From positions 628,252 to 692,251 of the forward strand of contig NC_067207.1 of NCBI RefSeq assembly GCF_026262505.1: a stretch of DNA of 64,000 nucleotides, in the 5' to 3' direction. Under the pieces are notes generated by a model. The model saw only the letters and a list, made by a program, of their open reading frames with translations. It was not told where the DNA came from and made no database searches. Of this stretch, positions 10,706-21,167 are shown in pieces. Made by a program: the position numbers and the translations under genes. How positions within the stretch are numbered: the first letter of the stretch is position 1; every line of letters starts with the position of its first letter. Source of the DNA: Trichomonas vaginalis G3 (lineage: Eukaryota; Parabasalia; Trichomonadida; Trichomonadidae).

Positions 10706-13700
10706 TCATCCATCTTTCTTCAGTTGTTTCCAGTATTGTAAGTTCAATTTAACTTGTTCCAATAAAGGATCAACAGATGGGAAAACGTGTGTCAGCAAAG
10801 TAAACATTGGTTCTGCATATAATATAATAAATCCTACCTGTGAGTTGACCAAATAACGTTGGAATAATTTACCAATCGCTGTTTTATCTGTGAACATTTT
10901 ATATGCTTTAGTTCCTTCTCTCTGGCAAACTGGGAAGTTCCTGCATGCGTATGATGCATCTGAAGCTTTAATAATGAATTGCATGATTAACAATCTGTGT
11001 TCTTCCAATTTCATGTTGATCATCTTATTCGGGAAAATAAGAGATTGCAATGTCGTAACTGTATTGAAATGTTTGGCCATGTTTGTTCCAAGAATCAAAG
11101 AAATTATCATCTTCCAGCAACTCTGAGAATCATCTGCATTCAATGTTTCCAAAATATTCTCTTCGCTTCTTTCTAAAATGGAAATTGTGTGTTCGCAATG
11201 ATGCATCTCCATGACTGGTCTGTTATGATACAAAACAGCCAACGCGATTTCTGTTGATTGATTACTATCATCAACACTTGTGTAATCAATATCATGGCAA
11301 ATTGTCGAAACAATCAAGGCGAGTTTCTCTAAATCAGTCAATATATTCTTAAGGTCCGTTGTTGTAAGAATATAATAAACAAATTGTGCAGAAGCAACAG
11401 CTCTTTGCCAATTATAAAATGGACTTTTCATGTATCCATCGTGAACAGCCAAAATAAATCTGATCAATCTTGAATTGTTGATCTTGAATCTTTGGCTCAA
11501 TCCAAGCTTGTAGAATATGGTCATTATAAACCTAGCGGAATCAATTTCACTGACAGTTGCAACATCAAATCTGAATGTGTCAAATCTTGTCATTTGTTCT
11601 TCATTCAAAGCAATTTGTTTTGGAGGACTGAAACTATTTGCTTCTTCGGCATTCATCATGTTGGAAAGCATAATTGCTAATGTATGCGATCCGCTCCTAT
11701 TGTTATCTGAATGTTGGTCAAAGGCAACACCTGCAAAAGTGGCAAAACCGCTTGTCAGTTTTTCATCTTCTTTTGTGAAGACACCACCATTTTTAATGAT
11801 GTCTTTATTGATGAGTTCTACGACACCGATTGTTTCATTTGAGTTGTTTTTGATAGGTACAGCGAGAATTGATCTTGTTCTGTAACCTGTATCATTATCA
11901 ACTCCTCTATGGAATCTCGGATCTTTGTAAGCATCAGGGATATTTAGACTTTCTCCTTTTTCAGCGACATAACCAGCGATACCTTTTCCTTTTGTGATTT
12001 CAATTCCTGCTTTTTGACCATCAGAAACTGTTGATGACAATTTTGATGAATTTGTATCCAAAATGAACAAAGAACATCTATCTGCGTCAATTAAATCTCT
12101 TGATGTTGACATGATATGATGCAATAAACCACTGAGAGCTTCGCCATGTGTTAACATAGAAACAGTCTTCAACATAGCTTGAACTCTTTGTGAAGAAGCA
12201 AATGCAGAATCAATGACAATCGAATTTGCCAAAGCAATACCTGTGAAAACGCACATTGCTTTTGTTAATTCAACATCTGCATCACTGAATGCTTCTCCGT
12301 TTTGTTTATTCATCAATTGGACAACACCAATGATCGAATGTCTTTGATCGTGAACAGGAATTGTCATCATAGATTTAGTTCTGTATCCTGTTTTCTTATC
12401 AATTGCAGAGTTAAATCTGGAATCTTCATAACAATCCGGGATATTTATTGTTTCTCCTGTTCTTGCAACTGTTCCTACAATACCTTGTCCGACAGGCAAA
12501 ACAAATGGTTTATCAGTACCATGAGCAACTTTAGAGATCAAATTGTTCTTGGAATCATCCAAAACGAAGAGAGAAGCTCTGTCAGCACTAACTAATTGAC
12601 AAGCTTTAACAAGAATCTGAGAAACTAATGTATCAATATTAGTTTCTCTTGAAAGACTTTCTGCGACTTGCAACAAAGCTGCCAATCTGTCTTGTGCTCT
12701 CAAAGCAATATTTAGTTCTTGTGTTTTAGTTCTATATGTCATTGACATTTGTAATGCAGGAGCAGCACCTGAAGAAAGGAATGTCAATGTGTTTACATCA
12801 TCAGTTGTAAAACAAAGTCCTTGTTTTCCACGGCAAACAATAACAGCAAAACATGTATCACCTGTAATAAGAGGAATTCCTATAATTGGTCGGGTGCCAA
12901 ATGCTCCATCTATATTTGAAAAATAAGAAGGATGTAAAGAAGCATTTGATGCATTAACTAATTCTTTCTTTTCAAAGATATATCCAGCGATACCAGCTTT
13001 CTTCAAAGGAACTGTTGTCTTCTGGATTTGTGTGTGTTTGATATCGAAAGAATACAATCTATCCTTTCCTTCATCGAAGTAAATTTGTGTTGTTTCACAT
13101 TGTAACATTCCACTTAAATAAGATGTAATTGATTGAATCAATTTGAACAAATTGAACTGGTTTGCGACAAATTTTGCAATGATTTTGTAGAGTTTTTCTG
13201 TATGTGTGAATCTTTGGATAATTCTCTTGAAAACTCTGTGACATCCATCAATGTAAAAGTTAAGTAAAGTCAGTTCACTTTGTGGCCAATAAGAATAGAA
13301 AGCACCACTTGGATCTTGTTTATCAATCAACAATAAAACAGCGTAGAGTTCATCAGTCGATGGATCAATAATTGGTTTGGCAACAATCAGTTCACATTCT
13401 TCACAAAATGGTAAATCGTATTCTTCTGAGTAAATTGGAGATCTTGTTGGATTTGGAGCAATGACTTGTCGTTTTTCTGAAGCTGCTGTACCAACAAAAC
13501 CTTTTCCATGTGGATACCTCATGAGTCTGGAATGGTTTATGAGCATTTTCGCTGATGGAATGTTGATCCAAACCATGGCGGTTTTGACATTGAAGATATC
13601 TTGAAGATCTTGCTCGATATGATAAGCTGCATCTGGAGCATTACCGTATTGGAGTAAATCTCTGACAGCATTCGCAACAATTCCGATTTTAAAATATTGT

Positions 13701-14533
13701 TGAATCACAATGTTGGAAGCTATCTGATGCTTTGAGTCGGAAAGTGAATTAAATAACTCATAGATTGAATCATCGTTGAATCGACCACCAAATAAAGCTG
13801 ATTTAATGAATAAAGTATCTTCATCTAAGAATTGCATGAAATCATCGTCATTAAGGCCGACAACTTCTTCGGCAAATGTATATGGTGATAATGATGCTGG
13901 TGCTGAATCTGGAATTGTTTCAATTAATTGAACAAGATCTGTTGCAAGAGGAGGAATCTCTGGAAAACCTGTTTTATCGATTTTAATGACGTTCTTTCGT
14001 GAAATTTCATCATCTGAATCTGATTCATCGAAGAATTTAGATGAATACGTATTAATTCCGCCAGAACGTGCAGAGTTAGCTTGTGATTGATGTTCACTTG
14101 CTGATGAATTAACTTTGTGAGTTTGCCTGAATATTGGATTTTGTGTTGTATTTGCGAAAATTGAGATATCTTCTTCTTCAGGTGCCAAATCTTCCTCTTC
14201 ATCAAGAATATGAATGAATTCTTGATCTTCTGGTATAAATATACGCTGCGCTGGTTGAAGTATTTGTGGAACTAAAACTGGATTAATATTTCTTGAATTT
14301 TGTGTCATTGTCAAAACACGCTCATAATCATAATCAGGGAGCACTTCTTTCATCGGCTCTAGCTCAGGAGTTTTCACTCTCCTTGAAGTTGAAATATATC
14401 CTCTTCTAGTTTCATCAACTTGACGAATAACTTGTCCGAGTGGACGAGAAGCTGCGGCAGAAAATTCTGGAAGTAATTTTGCTAATTTTGTATAATATCT
14501 CTGCCTTTGACGCGTTTTTGCTCGTTCAGTCAT
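10706..14533 (-). CDS. GAF-domain protein with degenerate cyclic-nucleotide phosphodiesterase domain
   Basis: A 1275-residue intact protein. A disordered acidic N-terminus (1-250) is followed by four GAF-like domains at about 290-430, 460-610, 640-790 and 815-960. The last two are canonical, each with an FILD/FVLD strand, GIVGTVA or GIAGYVA, and an NKxxxxFxxxD motif that in PDE GAFs marks cGMP/cAMP sites. The C-terminal 250 residues follow the class I PDE fold. The motifs are altered: HNxxHA reads YNWQRA (about 1040), HDxDH reads HDIDY (about 1080), and TDxAxH reads TNMAKH (about 1150). The purine-clamp QVGF (about 1207) is kept. Most metal ligands are therefore lost, so it is probably a catalytically dead nucleotide sensor rather than an active PDE. 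Confidence 0.85.
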   Translation of the reverse strand: MTERAKTRQRQRYYTKLAKLLPEFSAAASRPLGQVIRQVDETRRGYISTSRRVKTPELEPMKEVLPDYDYERVLTMTQNSRNINPVLVPQILQPAQRIFIPEDQEFIHILDEEEDLAPEEEDISIFANTTQNPIFRQTHKVNSSASEHQSQANSARSGGINTYSSKFFDESDSDDEISRKNVIKIDKTGFPEIPPLATDLVQLIETIPDSAPASLSPYTFAEEVVGLNDDDFMQFLDEDTLFIKSALFGGRFNDDSIYELFNSLSDSKHQIASNIVIQQYFKIGIVANAVRDLLQYGNAPDAAYHIEQDLQDIFNVKTAMVWINIPSAKMLINHSRLMRYPHGKGFVGTAASEKRQVIAPNPTRSPIYSEEYDLPFCEECELIVAKPIIDPSTDELYAVLLLIDKQDPSGAFYSYWPQSELTLLNFYIDGCHRVFKRIIQRFTHTEKLYKIIAKFVANQFNLFKLIQSITSYLSGMLQCETTQIYFDEGKDRLYSFDIKHTQIQKTTVPLKKAGIAGYIFEKKELVNASNASLHPSYFSNIDGAFGTRPIIGIPLITGDTCFAVIVCRGKQGLCFTTDDVNTLTFLSSGAAPALQMSMTYRTKTQELNIALRAQDRLAALLQVAESLSRETNIDTLVSQILVKACQLVSADRASLFVLDDSKNNLISKVAHGTDKPFVLPVGQGIVGTVARTGETINIPDCYEDSRFNSAIDKKTGYRTKSMMTIPVHDQRHSIIGVVQLMNKQNGEAFSDADVELTKAMCVFTGIALANSIVIDSAFASSQRVQAMLKTVSMLTHGEALSGLLHHIMSTSRDLIDADRCSLFILDTNSSKLSSTVSDGQKAGIEITKGKGIAGYVAEKGESLNIPDAYKDPRFHRGVDNDTGYRTRSILAVPIKNNSNETIGVVELINKDIIKNGGVFTKEDEKLTSGFATFAGVAFDQHSDNNRSGSHTLAIMLSNMMNAEEANSFSPPKQIALNEEQMTRFDTFRFDVATVSEIDSARFIMTIFYKLGLSQRFKINNSRLIRFILAVHDGYMKSPFYNWQRAVASAQFVYYILTTTDLKNILTDLEKLALIVSTICHDIDYTSVDDSNQSTEIALAVLYHNRPVMEMHHCEHTISILERSEENILETLNADDSQSCWKMIISLILGTNMAKHFNTVTTLQSLIFPNKMINMKLEEHRLLIMQFIIKASDASYACRNFPVCQREGTKAYKMFTDKTAIGKLFQRYLVNSQVGFIILYAEPMFTLLTHVFPSVDPLLEQVKLNLQYWKQLKKDG

Positions 14534-14678
14534 TCATATAACGTGTAAAATCTTTTTCTTCTCAAAAAATATCATTGAAATTGAGATGCCGTTTAATTTT
14601 GTATTATTTTCATGATAATTATCTAATTAAGATTCCGTAATTATTCTGAATTTTCCAAAAAAAATTTACAATAAAAAA

Positions 14679-16067
14679 ATGCAAGTTTCTGTTGATTTTG
14701 GGAAACTTGGCATTAGATACTTTTTAATTGCATTGGTTATATTCCTATCTATTATCTCTAGCTTCGGAGAAAATAGTCATGCAACAGAAATCAATATGTT
14801 GCCAAGAAATCGAACTGAAATCGATAATATTAAAAATATATCATTAGAATACGAAAATAACAGATTTGTTGCAAAGTTTAGATGCGATTATATCTTTGAT
14901 ATTTCACTTTCACAGCATTTTGAATTAATAAGATTAGATATTGAAATGGCCGGCTTAGTTTTTGTAATACAGACAAATGAAAGTAATAAACTATCAATGG
15001 ACAAACAAGTGACATGGTATTACGATTGCCCAATTAAAGGAAATGCTACAGTAAAATTAGTAAGATCAAAAACAGTTCTAATCGAAAAGAATTTTACAAA
15101 TCTTATGCCAACAAAGGAAAATAATGCTACAATACACTGTAGTGGTCTTACAGAAGAAACTCGTCAATGTGAAATTTATCGAACTTGCTTCACAGATAAT
15201 ATAATATATTATCCATCAACGCATAAAGCAAGATTCCCTAATCCTCTCATAAGATTCTCGAAATCACAAGTAATGAGCGCAAAGAAGATTTCTGCGGAAG
15301 AAAATGAAGAAATATTATCAAAGAACGAAATACGATCAGGATTATCGCTAATTGTTAACATAGGCTTTTTCGATCCTTTATCTTGGAATTGGATCAAGAA
15401 TGTCGGTGCTCCTTTAGCAGAATTGATAAAGCACTCAAAAGATATCGTAAAAGTACTAGGAATAGGTACTCCTCGTAGCATTGTTGATTCTAACCTGGTT
15501 GCAATGTTCGCAGATGTTCTTCCAGTGACAAATGATTATAATTGTGTTGAATCATCATTAATTAGACACTTAAGACCATCGGATGCTGCTTTGAATACAC
15601 TTAGAGACATAATTTTGAAGGAAATACCTTTTGATCCATATGATAGCAGAATACCAAAGGCAATTGTGTTAAAAGGCGGTCCGAACTCTGTAGATTTCAC
15701 AAATATAGAAGAAATTGCTAGCCAGATTTCGCATGAAAAAATAACTATCGTTGATTTAGAATCAACTACAGATTTCGCTTTGGCAAAAATAGTTGCAAAC
15801 GCAAAATATGTCTTTTCGTCATCAGGAATTCATACATCACAAGCCTTTTGGATTAAAAATGGAACTTTTGTTGAATTTTCCCCAGAAGGTTATGAATGTA
15901 TGGAAAATGGAAGTGCTGCTGCTCGTGCTTCAAATTCAACCTACTATAGATATGTTGTAAAACAAAATGGTACATTTAAAGCTGAATCTGATTATCCATG
16001 TGTAAATTCTAAAATTGTTGAAGCCCCAGAACAGAAATATAGGATCAGTAAGTTCGAGTTTAAATAA
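14679..16067 (+). CDS. GT61-like glycosyltransferase, type II membrane protein
   Basis: A 462-residue protein with a short cytoplasmic N-terminus, a signal-anchor helix at residues 12-30 (IRYFLIALVIFLSIIS) and a lumenal domain rich in N-glycosylation sites. The C-terminal third has the layout of family 61 / DUF563 glycosyltransferases: a strand-loop IVLKGGPNSVDFTNIEEIA, then ITIVDLESTTDFALAKIVANAKYVFSSSGIHTSQAFWI, corresponding to the family's 'hGa.lsN.lF' motif, then a strand with FVEFSPEGY. Likely Golgi/ER, transferring sugars to protein or glycan. The exact donor cannot be told. The assignment rests on fold-level pattern only. Confidence 0.55.
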   Translation: MQVSVDFGKLGIRYFLIALVIFLSIISSFGENSHATEINMLPRNRTEIDNIKNISLEYENNRFVAKFRCDYIFDISLSQHFELIRLDIEMAGLVFVIQTNESNKLSMDKQVTWYYDCPIKGNATVKLVRSKTVLIEKNFTNLMPTKENNATIHCSGLTEETRQCEIYRTCFTDNIIYYPSTHKARFPNPLIRFSKSQVMSAKKISAEENEEILSKNEIRSGLSLIVNIGFFDPLSWNWIKNVGAPLAELIKHSKDIVKVLGIGTPRSIVDSNLVAMFADVLPVTNDYNCVESSLIRHLRPSDAALNTLRDIILKEIPFDPYDSRIPKAIVLKGGPNSVDFTNIEEIASQISHEKITIVDLESTTDFALAKIVANAKYVFSSSGIHTSQAFWIKNGTFVEFSPEGYECMENGSAAARASNSTYYRYVVKQNGTFKAESDYPCVNSKIVEAPEQKYRISKFEFK

Positions 16068-16214
16068 ATGTTTGATATTATACGCTTTAAAAAAAAAATT
16101 TAATTTACATTTCAACTTAAAATCTACATCTTACACATAAGGACTTCATCTTTGCTTAAATCTAATATTCATGAAAATTACATATTTACAAAACAAAACA
16201 AAATTATTTGATAA

Positions 16215-16739
16215 TTAACTATGAAGACGCTTCTTAAGGTCTTTATACTTTTTTCTTGCATACATAGTATCAGCAACACCGTCTTCTGTTTCTTCTAATC
16301 TCTGTCTAAGTGTTGTATTAATTTCTCTCGTATGATGAAGTTTCTTTCTCATATTTTTTAGTTCGCTTTCAACTGTTTTACGTTCAGAGTAGAGCCTCTC
16401 AACTTGATTTTTGAGCTCATTTATTTTTTCATCTCTCTTTTTGATAGATTCTTCTGCTTTTGATATATTTTCATTATATTGTGTTAAGATTTTCTGTGAA
16501 GGTTCGTCAGATATGTATTGGAATTGATCAATAAGTTTTTGATTTTCTTCTAATAAATACTGAATTGCTATTTGCATACTTCTGAAAGCTTTGTATGCAC
16601 CTACTGATGCAAAGTTATCTGTATCATTTTCGTCTATTTTAGCTTCTTTAAATTGGGACATAAGATATTTAATTGAATGAATATCTGGAACTGTTTGCAT
16701 TTTTTCGATGTCAATTGATTCTGCAAGTTTCCAATTCAT
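16215..16739 (-). CDS. DZIP1-like coiled-coil protein
   Basis: At least 174 residues. The N-terminal part matches the Dzip-like N-terminal domain: NWKLAESIDIEKM, then a conserved DIHSIKYLMSQF helix, then KAFRSMQIAIQYLLEENQKL, resembling the family's 'KlFrLaQL.iEYLL..Q..L'. Residues 85-170 are a long coiled coil. In animals DZIP1 proteins act at the ciliary base; trichomonads have flagella, so a basal-body role is plausible. The frame stays open upstream of the chosen ATG to about 16,893 and would add about 50 residues with a Cys-rich cluster (FCTLCNKCYSS), but no ATG is found there, so the true start is unresolved. Confidence 0.55.
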   Translation of the reverse strand: MNWKLAESIDIEKMQTVPDIHSIKYLMSQFKEAKIDENDTDNFASVGAYKAFRSMQIAIQYLLEENQKLIDQFQYISDEPSQKILTQYNENISKAEESIKKRDEKINELKNQVERLYSERKTVESELKNMRKKLHHTREINTTLRQRLEETEDGVADTMYARKKYKDLKKRLHS

Positions 16740-17578
16740 AGGTGTTGATGGTTTCTTGCAAACAAATCGTTGATTATCATCTGCTGGGCGTGGAGCATAA
16801 TAATTATTTAAGTATGTGGATATGCTACTGTAACATTTGTTACATAAGGTGCAAAATGAATCGATCCGCCTAGGGCAGTGGGAATTGCTTTAGAATTTGG
16901 ATTGTATGTGGCTGCAAACATCAATTATATTTTTTACTAAACGTCCATTTTTTCCAAAAGCATTGATGTTACAACAGTGATTGGTTGTTTAATCATGTCA
17001 ATTAACTTTTTTGACTTTAGTTAATGGCAATGTAATGCCATGTCTTAAGGGAATTCCATCTTTGGTCTAAAAATGAAGAAGAAATTTGAACAATATTTAT
17101 CAATAAGAATTTGATTGCTGAACTGTATAGTTTGTACCCAATGAAGCTATCATACATAATGCAAATGTGTTTTAAAAAATTGGCGCATATTAATTTGGGT
17201 AAATACCCCTAAATAATATTAAACATTATAGTTTGAATTGTTTACTTATGACTCGTTGTAGTGTGTTATAAATATTCACAGATCCATAGATGAAAATTAA
17301 TAAAACATATGCTATTCTATTTGGACAATAATATTACGGCAAAACTTTATTGTTCAGTCTAATATGTTTGAACAAGCTCTAATTATTTAAGATCATGATA
17401 CCCTCTTGTTAGAATTCAATAGATTATTTTAAAAGAAATTTGTAAATAAGGATTTCATGGATTAATAAGCTGGAAATTTCATGTTTTCAAGTAACTTGAT
17501 GTATTTCCATGATAAATTTTGCTATTCTAAGTCTCTCATTTTTACAGCAAAAAAAATTTTTTATCATAAAAAGAAAAA
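16740..17578. other. Intergenic region with possible N-terminal extension of the DZIP1-like gene
   Basis: 16,740-16,893 continues the reading frame of the downstream minus-strand gene and encodes CxxCxxC-like spacing, which looks coding. Another minus-strand frame from about 16,922 starts with an ATG and stops after about 38 codons; a frameshift could join the two. From 16,925 to 17,530 I see only AT-rich DNA. TCATTTTT near 17,536 is a reasonable initiator for the following gene. Confidence 0.35.
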
Positions 17579-18532
17579 ATGTCATTCCTTCGTTCTTCAA
17601 CTCCTTTGAAAAGTAAGGAGTTTCAGAATCAGAATGATATATCTCATATCTCAGATGAGGAATTTGAGTCATTAAAAGCTCCATATCAATTTACAACCCA
17701 GCAAAAATTATATCATTTTTTATGCTTCATTGTTTTCTTCGGAATCATAAGATTATTATTAATAGTTTTCATAGTTATATTTGCTTCATTCTTAATTCTT
17801 GGATACAAGTTTGCTTTAACAGCATTTCAATTTCCATCGAAAGCAGGCAAAAGTTTCTGCCTATCCATTGCAAGATTTGGCATTAGAAGTGTCCTGTTCC
17901 TACTTGGCATCGTATATATCAATACAGATGGCCAATTTGACGATGGAGCTCGCTTTGTAATTTCAAATCACATTGGATTACTCGATGCCTTCGTAATTTT
18001 ATACTTCCACGATTTAACAATTATAGTTGACCAGGTATACAGAACATATCCATTCATCTCATTACTTTTAGATTCTGTTAATGCCGTGTATATCGATCCA
18101 AGAAAGCCAAAATATCGTACGAAAATGATTATTGATGTAGTTGATGACTTTTCAAATTCTCCAGTTCTCGTATTTCCAGAAGGCGCTCCATCTGGACGCG
18201 GTGCAGCTTTAATGAAATACGAAAAGACGGCTTTCTCAACTCCATACAAAGTTCAGCCAATTACAATGAGATACCACATGTTCGGAGTTCCATATGGATA
18301 TAATACATACGGATATCAAGGAGAAAACTTATTTTATTACATTTATCGTCTTCTTTCAATGCCTCCATCATTACTTTCCATACACTTCCTCCCATATATG
18401 TCCATGGAAAAAGACGCTAAATCAGAAGTTAAAGCATTCTCTCACAATGCTCAACTCAACATGGCTAATTTCATTGGAATTCGCGCAGTAGACCACTCAT
18501 GCTCTGTTATGAAAAAAGATAAAACAGATTAA
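17579..18532 (+). CDS. 1-acylglycerol-3-phosphate / lysophospholipid acyltransferase (PlsC family)
   Basis: A 317-residue membrane protein. Two hydrophobic stretches at about 42-90 precede the acyltransferase domain. Motif I is NHIGLLD (NHxxxxD, catalytic His/Asp) and motif III is FPEGAPSGRG (FPEGxxS, substrate binding). Between them lies AVYIDPRKPKY, the usual block II. This corresponds to LPAAT/LPCAT-like enzymes that transfer an acyl chain from acyl-CoA to a lysophospholipid in the ER. No EF hands are attached and the length is normal for the family. ATG 17579 follows an A-rich leader and a TCATTTTT initiator-like site. No defects. Confidence 0.85.
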   Translation: MSFLRSSTPLKSKEFQNQNDISHISDEEFESLKAPYQFTTQQKLYHFLCFIVFFGIIRLLLIVFIVIFASFLILGYKFALTAFQFPSKAGKSFCLSIARFGIRSVLFLLGIVYINTDGQFDDGARFVISNHIGLLDAFVILYFHDLTIIVDQVYRTYPFISLLLDSVNAVYIDPRKPKYRTKMIIDVVDDFSNSPVLVFPEGAPSGRGAALMKYEKTAFSTPYKVQPITMRYHMFGVPYGYNTYGYQGENLFYYIYRLLSMPPSLLSIHFLPYMSMEKDAKSEVKAFSHNAQLNMANFIGIRAVDHSCSVMKKDKTD

Positions 18533-18672
18533 CTTAATTTTTATTACTGTAAACAAATTTTATAATTTTTATATAAATTTATATTTAAAAGAGTAACCAT
18601 ATGCAAGTGTGATTCCAAAAGAGATTCAAATGTGATACTTTCTCAGCTAATTACAAATATATAACATGAAAT

Positions 18673-19293
18673 TTATGATCGGCTCAGAAATGATAGACAA
18701 AATTCTTTCATGTCTGGATCTGTTGAATCGTAAATATTGAATGTTGATGTATCACTATACATGTTTTCTGAAACAAGAATTGTAGGTTGGACAAAATCTG
18801 TGATCTCTGAAGAATAATCGTAGTCATTAAGATTTTTGATAGCAAACATCGTTACATGAACATAATCGCTCTCAAACTTTACTTTACTTGGAATATTATG
18901 AGGGAAAACGCAAATATTGCTTGAAGAATACGGACTTATGTGAAGCTTGATGTTTCTTTCTGCAAGAAATGAATAATCGCATATTTTATTACTTATAATG
19001 TAAATATTAAATTGAATTGATGAAAGTTCTGAATTTAAAGCAATTATGACATGAGAATATTTAAATACGATTCCAATACTGGAGGTAAACGAAGTAGAAA
19101 ATGCTTTCTGTTTATCAGGGTATGTAAAATTTAATGTAGGAGAATTATACGTATAATCTGGCATTTGATATGTCAGATATACTTGTGAGTTCGTGAGAGA
19201 AGGATTAATTTCGATTGAAGGATTATTATTGTTTAATGTAACGGTGTAAAATCCTTGTGTGTTATAAGTTGATAAACAAATTAATGAAAACAT
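18673..19293 (-). pseudogene. Truncated member of a type I membrane protein family
   Basis: 206 residues related along their length to the genes at 19,875-20,852 and 53,917-54,996. It shares a leader like MFSLICLSTYNTQGFYTV, a middle region with ICVFPHNIPSKVKF, and the motif IYDSTDPDM. It stops right after that motif (EFCLSFLSRS), so the last extracellular cysteine region, the membrane segment and the cytoplasmic tail found in the two relatives are missing. Either it is a 3'-truncated pseudogene or it encodes a secreted form. Function of the family is unknown to me. Confidence 0.6.
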
Positions 19294-19874
19294 AATTTAA
19301 TGACACTTTTTTCGATAATGTTTGTGATCCAAAATCAAATTTTTGAAGGTTAAAATATGTATACAAGTGTTTACTTTAATTATAAATCATATTCGTGATT
19401 CCCAAATTTTTCTATCTTCATAATTTTCCAATGAAATATATATTTTTCCTTTGTATATTCAATTATTTTTGTTTATTTTGGAAATTTTTACTTCATAATT
19501 GAAGAATGTAACTGTGATATTCATGGTTACATATGTGAACATAAGCAAATTATTTCAGAAATAATTCAAATATTACATTTTTGAGCGAATTGAATTTAAT
19601 ATTTCTTGCAGAGAAACATTATTAGTCATAGACATACATAAGTACGTATTTTTAAACTTTAGGTATATCAATCTAATAGGTTATCCATATGAAATTGCTT
19701 TAAATTGAATTCAATATTTCAATTATTTTCATCCAGCTTCAGATTGTCCATATATTAGTATGACGTAGAAGATTTTATTCTTACAATAGGAAGGAATTAA
19801 AAAAAATAATTGATAATAATAGAAAGTTAGTTTTAGTTTAATGAAGAGGTTGACCAATATACATAATTAGCCAA
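19294..19874. other. AT-rich intergenic region
   Basis: No gene or repeat recognised. It separates two tandem members of the same membrane protein family and contains no remnant of the missing membrane segment that I could see. Confidence 0.3.
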
Positions 19875-20852
19875 TTAGTAAGGACTCTTTAATGGTTCTT
19901 GAGCTGATGCCGGTTGTTGTTGATTCTGCAAAAGTGGTTGGGTATATAATGGAGGATTCTGTGCTTGATTGTTTGCATATGGATTTGGAGCTGGTTGCGC
20001 GTATTGTGGATAATTGACGTATACTTGTGTTGGTTGAGCAGCTGGGGGCAATGACCTTGGTCTGAGGCAGCAGCAACAGACAATACATAAGACTGTTGTA
20101 GTAATAACAACAACTCCAAAGATAGAAAAGAAGATAATCAAAAATAATCTTAAAGAGTCTGATTTCTCAAGGCAATAAGGATATGTGTATCCATCAAAAT
20201 ACTTATATTCTGGAATTAATCCTGTATCATTTAGAATCATGAAAGAATGATGTTCACAGTCTTCATCCATGTTTCTATCTGTCGAGTCATAAATGACAAT
20301 ACTGTTACTATATTCATATTTAAAATCTGCAACAAGAACTGAGATATCACTGATATCAGTAATTGTTGGGGAATAAGCAACAGTATGGCTACCAATATAA
20401 GCGTAATTGCTAACTATATCTTCGCGTTTGTTAAGGAACTTAACTTTCCTTGGTATGTTATGTGGGAAAACACAAATCTTACCTGCTTTATACGGATACA
20501 AACGATATTCCATATTGCCGAGTGTAAGGAATGAATAGTTGCATGCTCTGAAATCCATAATGTATATGTTGAACTGTATTGCGTCATATTTTGATTCAAA
20601 TGAAATATTAAAGCGTGTTTTTGTGAACGTAATTCCAGTACTTTCATTGAAATAGAAAGTATGGTTAATTGAATCATTGTAATATTTGAATGATACAGTA
20701 GGAGAAGATGAACGATATTTTGGTAATTGATAAGTTAAATAAACTTTGTTGCTTTCGGATGTAGCAACTTCAATATTTGGATAACTTTGGTTTAGTATAA
20801 CTGAATAGAATCCAATAGATGAAAGTTTACTCACGCAAAGTAAAGATAGCAT
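19875..20852 (-). CDS. Type I membrane protein of a trichomonad family, unknown function
   Basis: 325 residues. A short leader (MLSLLCVSKLSS) precedes an extracellular beta-rich domain with conserved cysteines and the family words ICVFPHNIPRKVKF and IYDSTDRNMDEDC. One membrane helix (LRLFLIIFFSIFGVVVITTTVLCIVCCCC) follows, ending in a Cys cluster that could be palmitoylated. The cytoplasmic tail is rich in Pro, Gln, Asn and Tyr (for example NPYANN, PPLYTQPLLQ) and may hold sorting signals. The frame runs up to a TTG at 20,885, but ATG 20,852 gives the leader that matches the two relatives. Confidence 0.7.
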   Translation of the reverse strand: MLSLLCVSKLSSIGFYSVILNQSYPNIEVATSESNKVYLTYQLPKYRSSSPTVSFKYYNDSINHTFYFNESTGITFTKTRFNISFESKYDAIQFNIYIMDFRACNYSFLTLGNMEYRLYPYKAGKICVFPHNIPRKVKFLNKREDIVSNYAYIGSHTVAYSPTITDISDISVLVADFKYEYSNSIVIYDSTDRNMDEDCEHHSFMILNDTGLIPEYKYFDGYTYPYCLEKSDSLRLFLIIFFSIFGVVVITTTVLCIVCCCCLRPRSLPPAAQPTQVYVNYPQYAQPAPNPYANNQAQNPPLYTQPLLQNQQQPASAQEPLKSPY

Positions 20853-21060
20853 GAAGAAAAATGAAGCCGACACTTTTTGGATCAAAAGTTCTTTTAATTC
20901 AATTTTGAGAGGAACTAAAAAAAATTGTTAACTTTGTTTAAGCTTTAATCATTCAAGAATCAACTCATGCATTGAAGAAAAGGGTTCCATCAATTGACAA
21001 CTTCGTTTCAATTGTTGACAAATCATGAGAAAATAATTGATATATTATTATCCTAAAAAA

Positions 21061-21064
21061 TCTA

Positions 21065-21066
<2 letters not shown>
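21061..21066. repeat. Left target-site duplication TCTACA
   Basis: TCTACA here and at 46,327-46,332 directly flank the element. Bases outside these six do not match. A 6-bp duplication is the hallmark of Maverick/Polinton integration. Confidence 0.8.
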
Positions 21067-21099
<33 letters not shown>

Positions 21100-21167
21100 T
21101 AGTGGGGCTTCCAGGGGCTGCGCCCCTTCTAGCCCCGAAGATGTTTAGTATAAAATGAGGTTTTTAT
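21067..21167 (+). repeat. Left terminal inverted repeat
   Basis: 31 A residues, then GGTAGTGGGGCTTCC, a short hairpin (GGGGC-TGC-GCCCC at 21,114-21,126), then TCTAGCCCCGAAGATGTTTA and a weakly matching end near 21,167. It matches the complement of 46,227-46,326 except in the hairpin arms and the last bases. The stop codon of the first element gene lies inside it. Confidence 0.9.

Noticed and set aside
21066..21097. Poly(A) tract as the 3' end of a retroelement
   Set aside because: An equal T tract and inverted repeat at the other end, a 6-bp duplication and Polinton genes show that it is a Maverick terminus.
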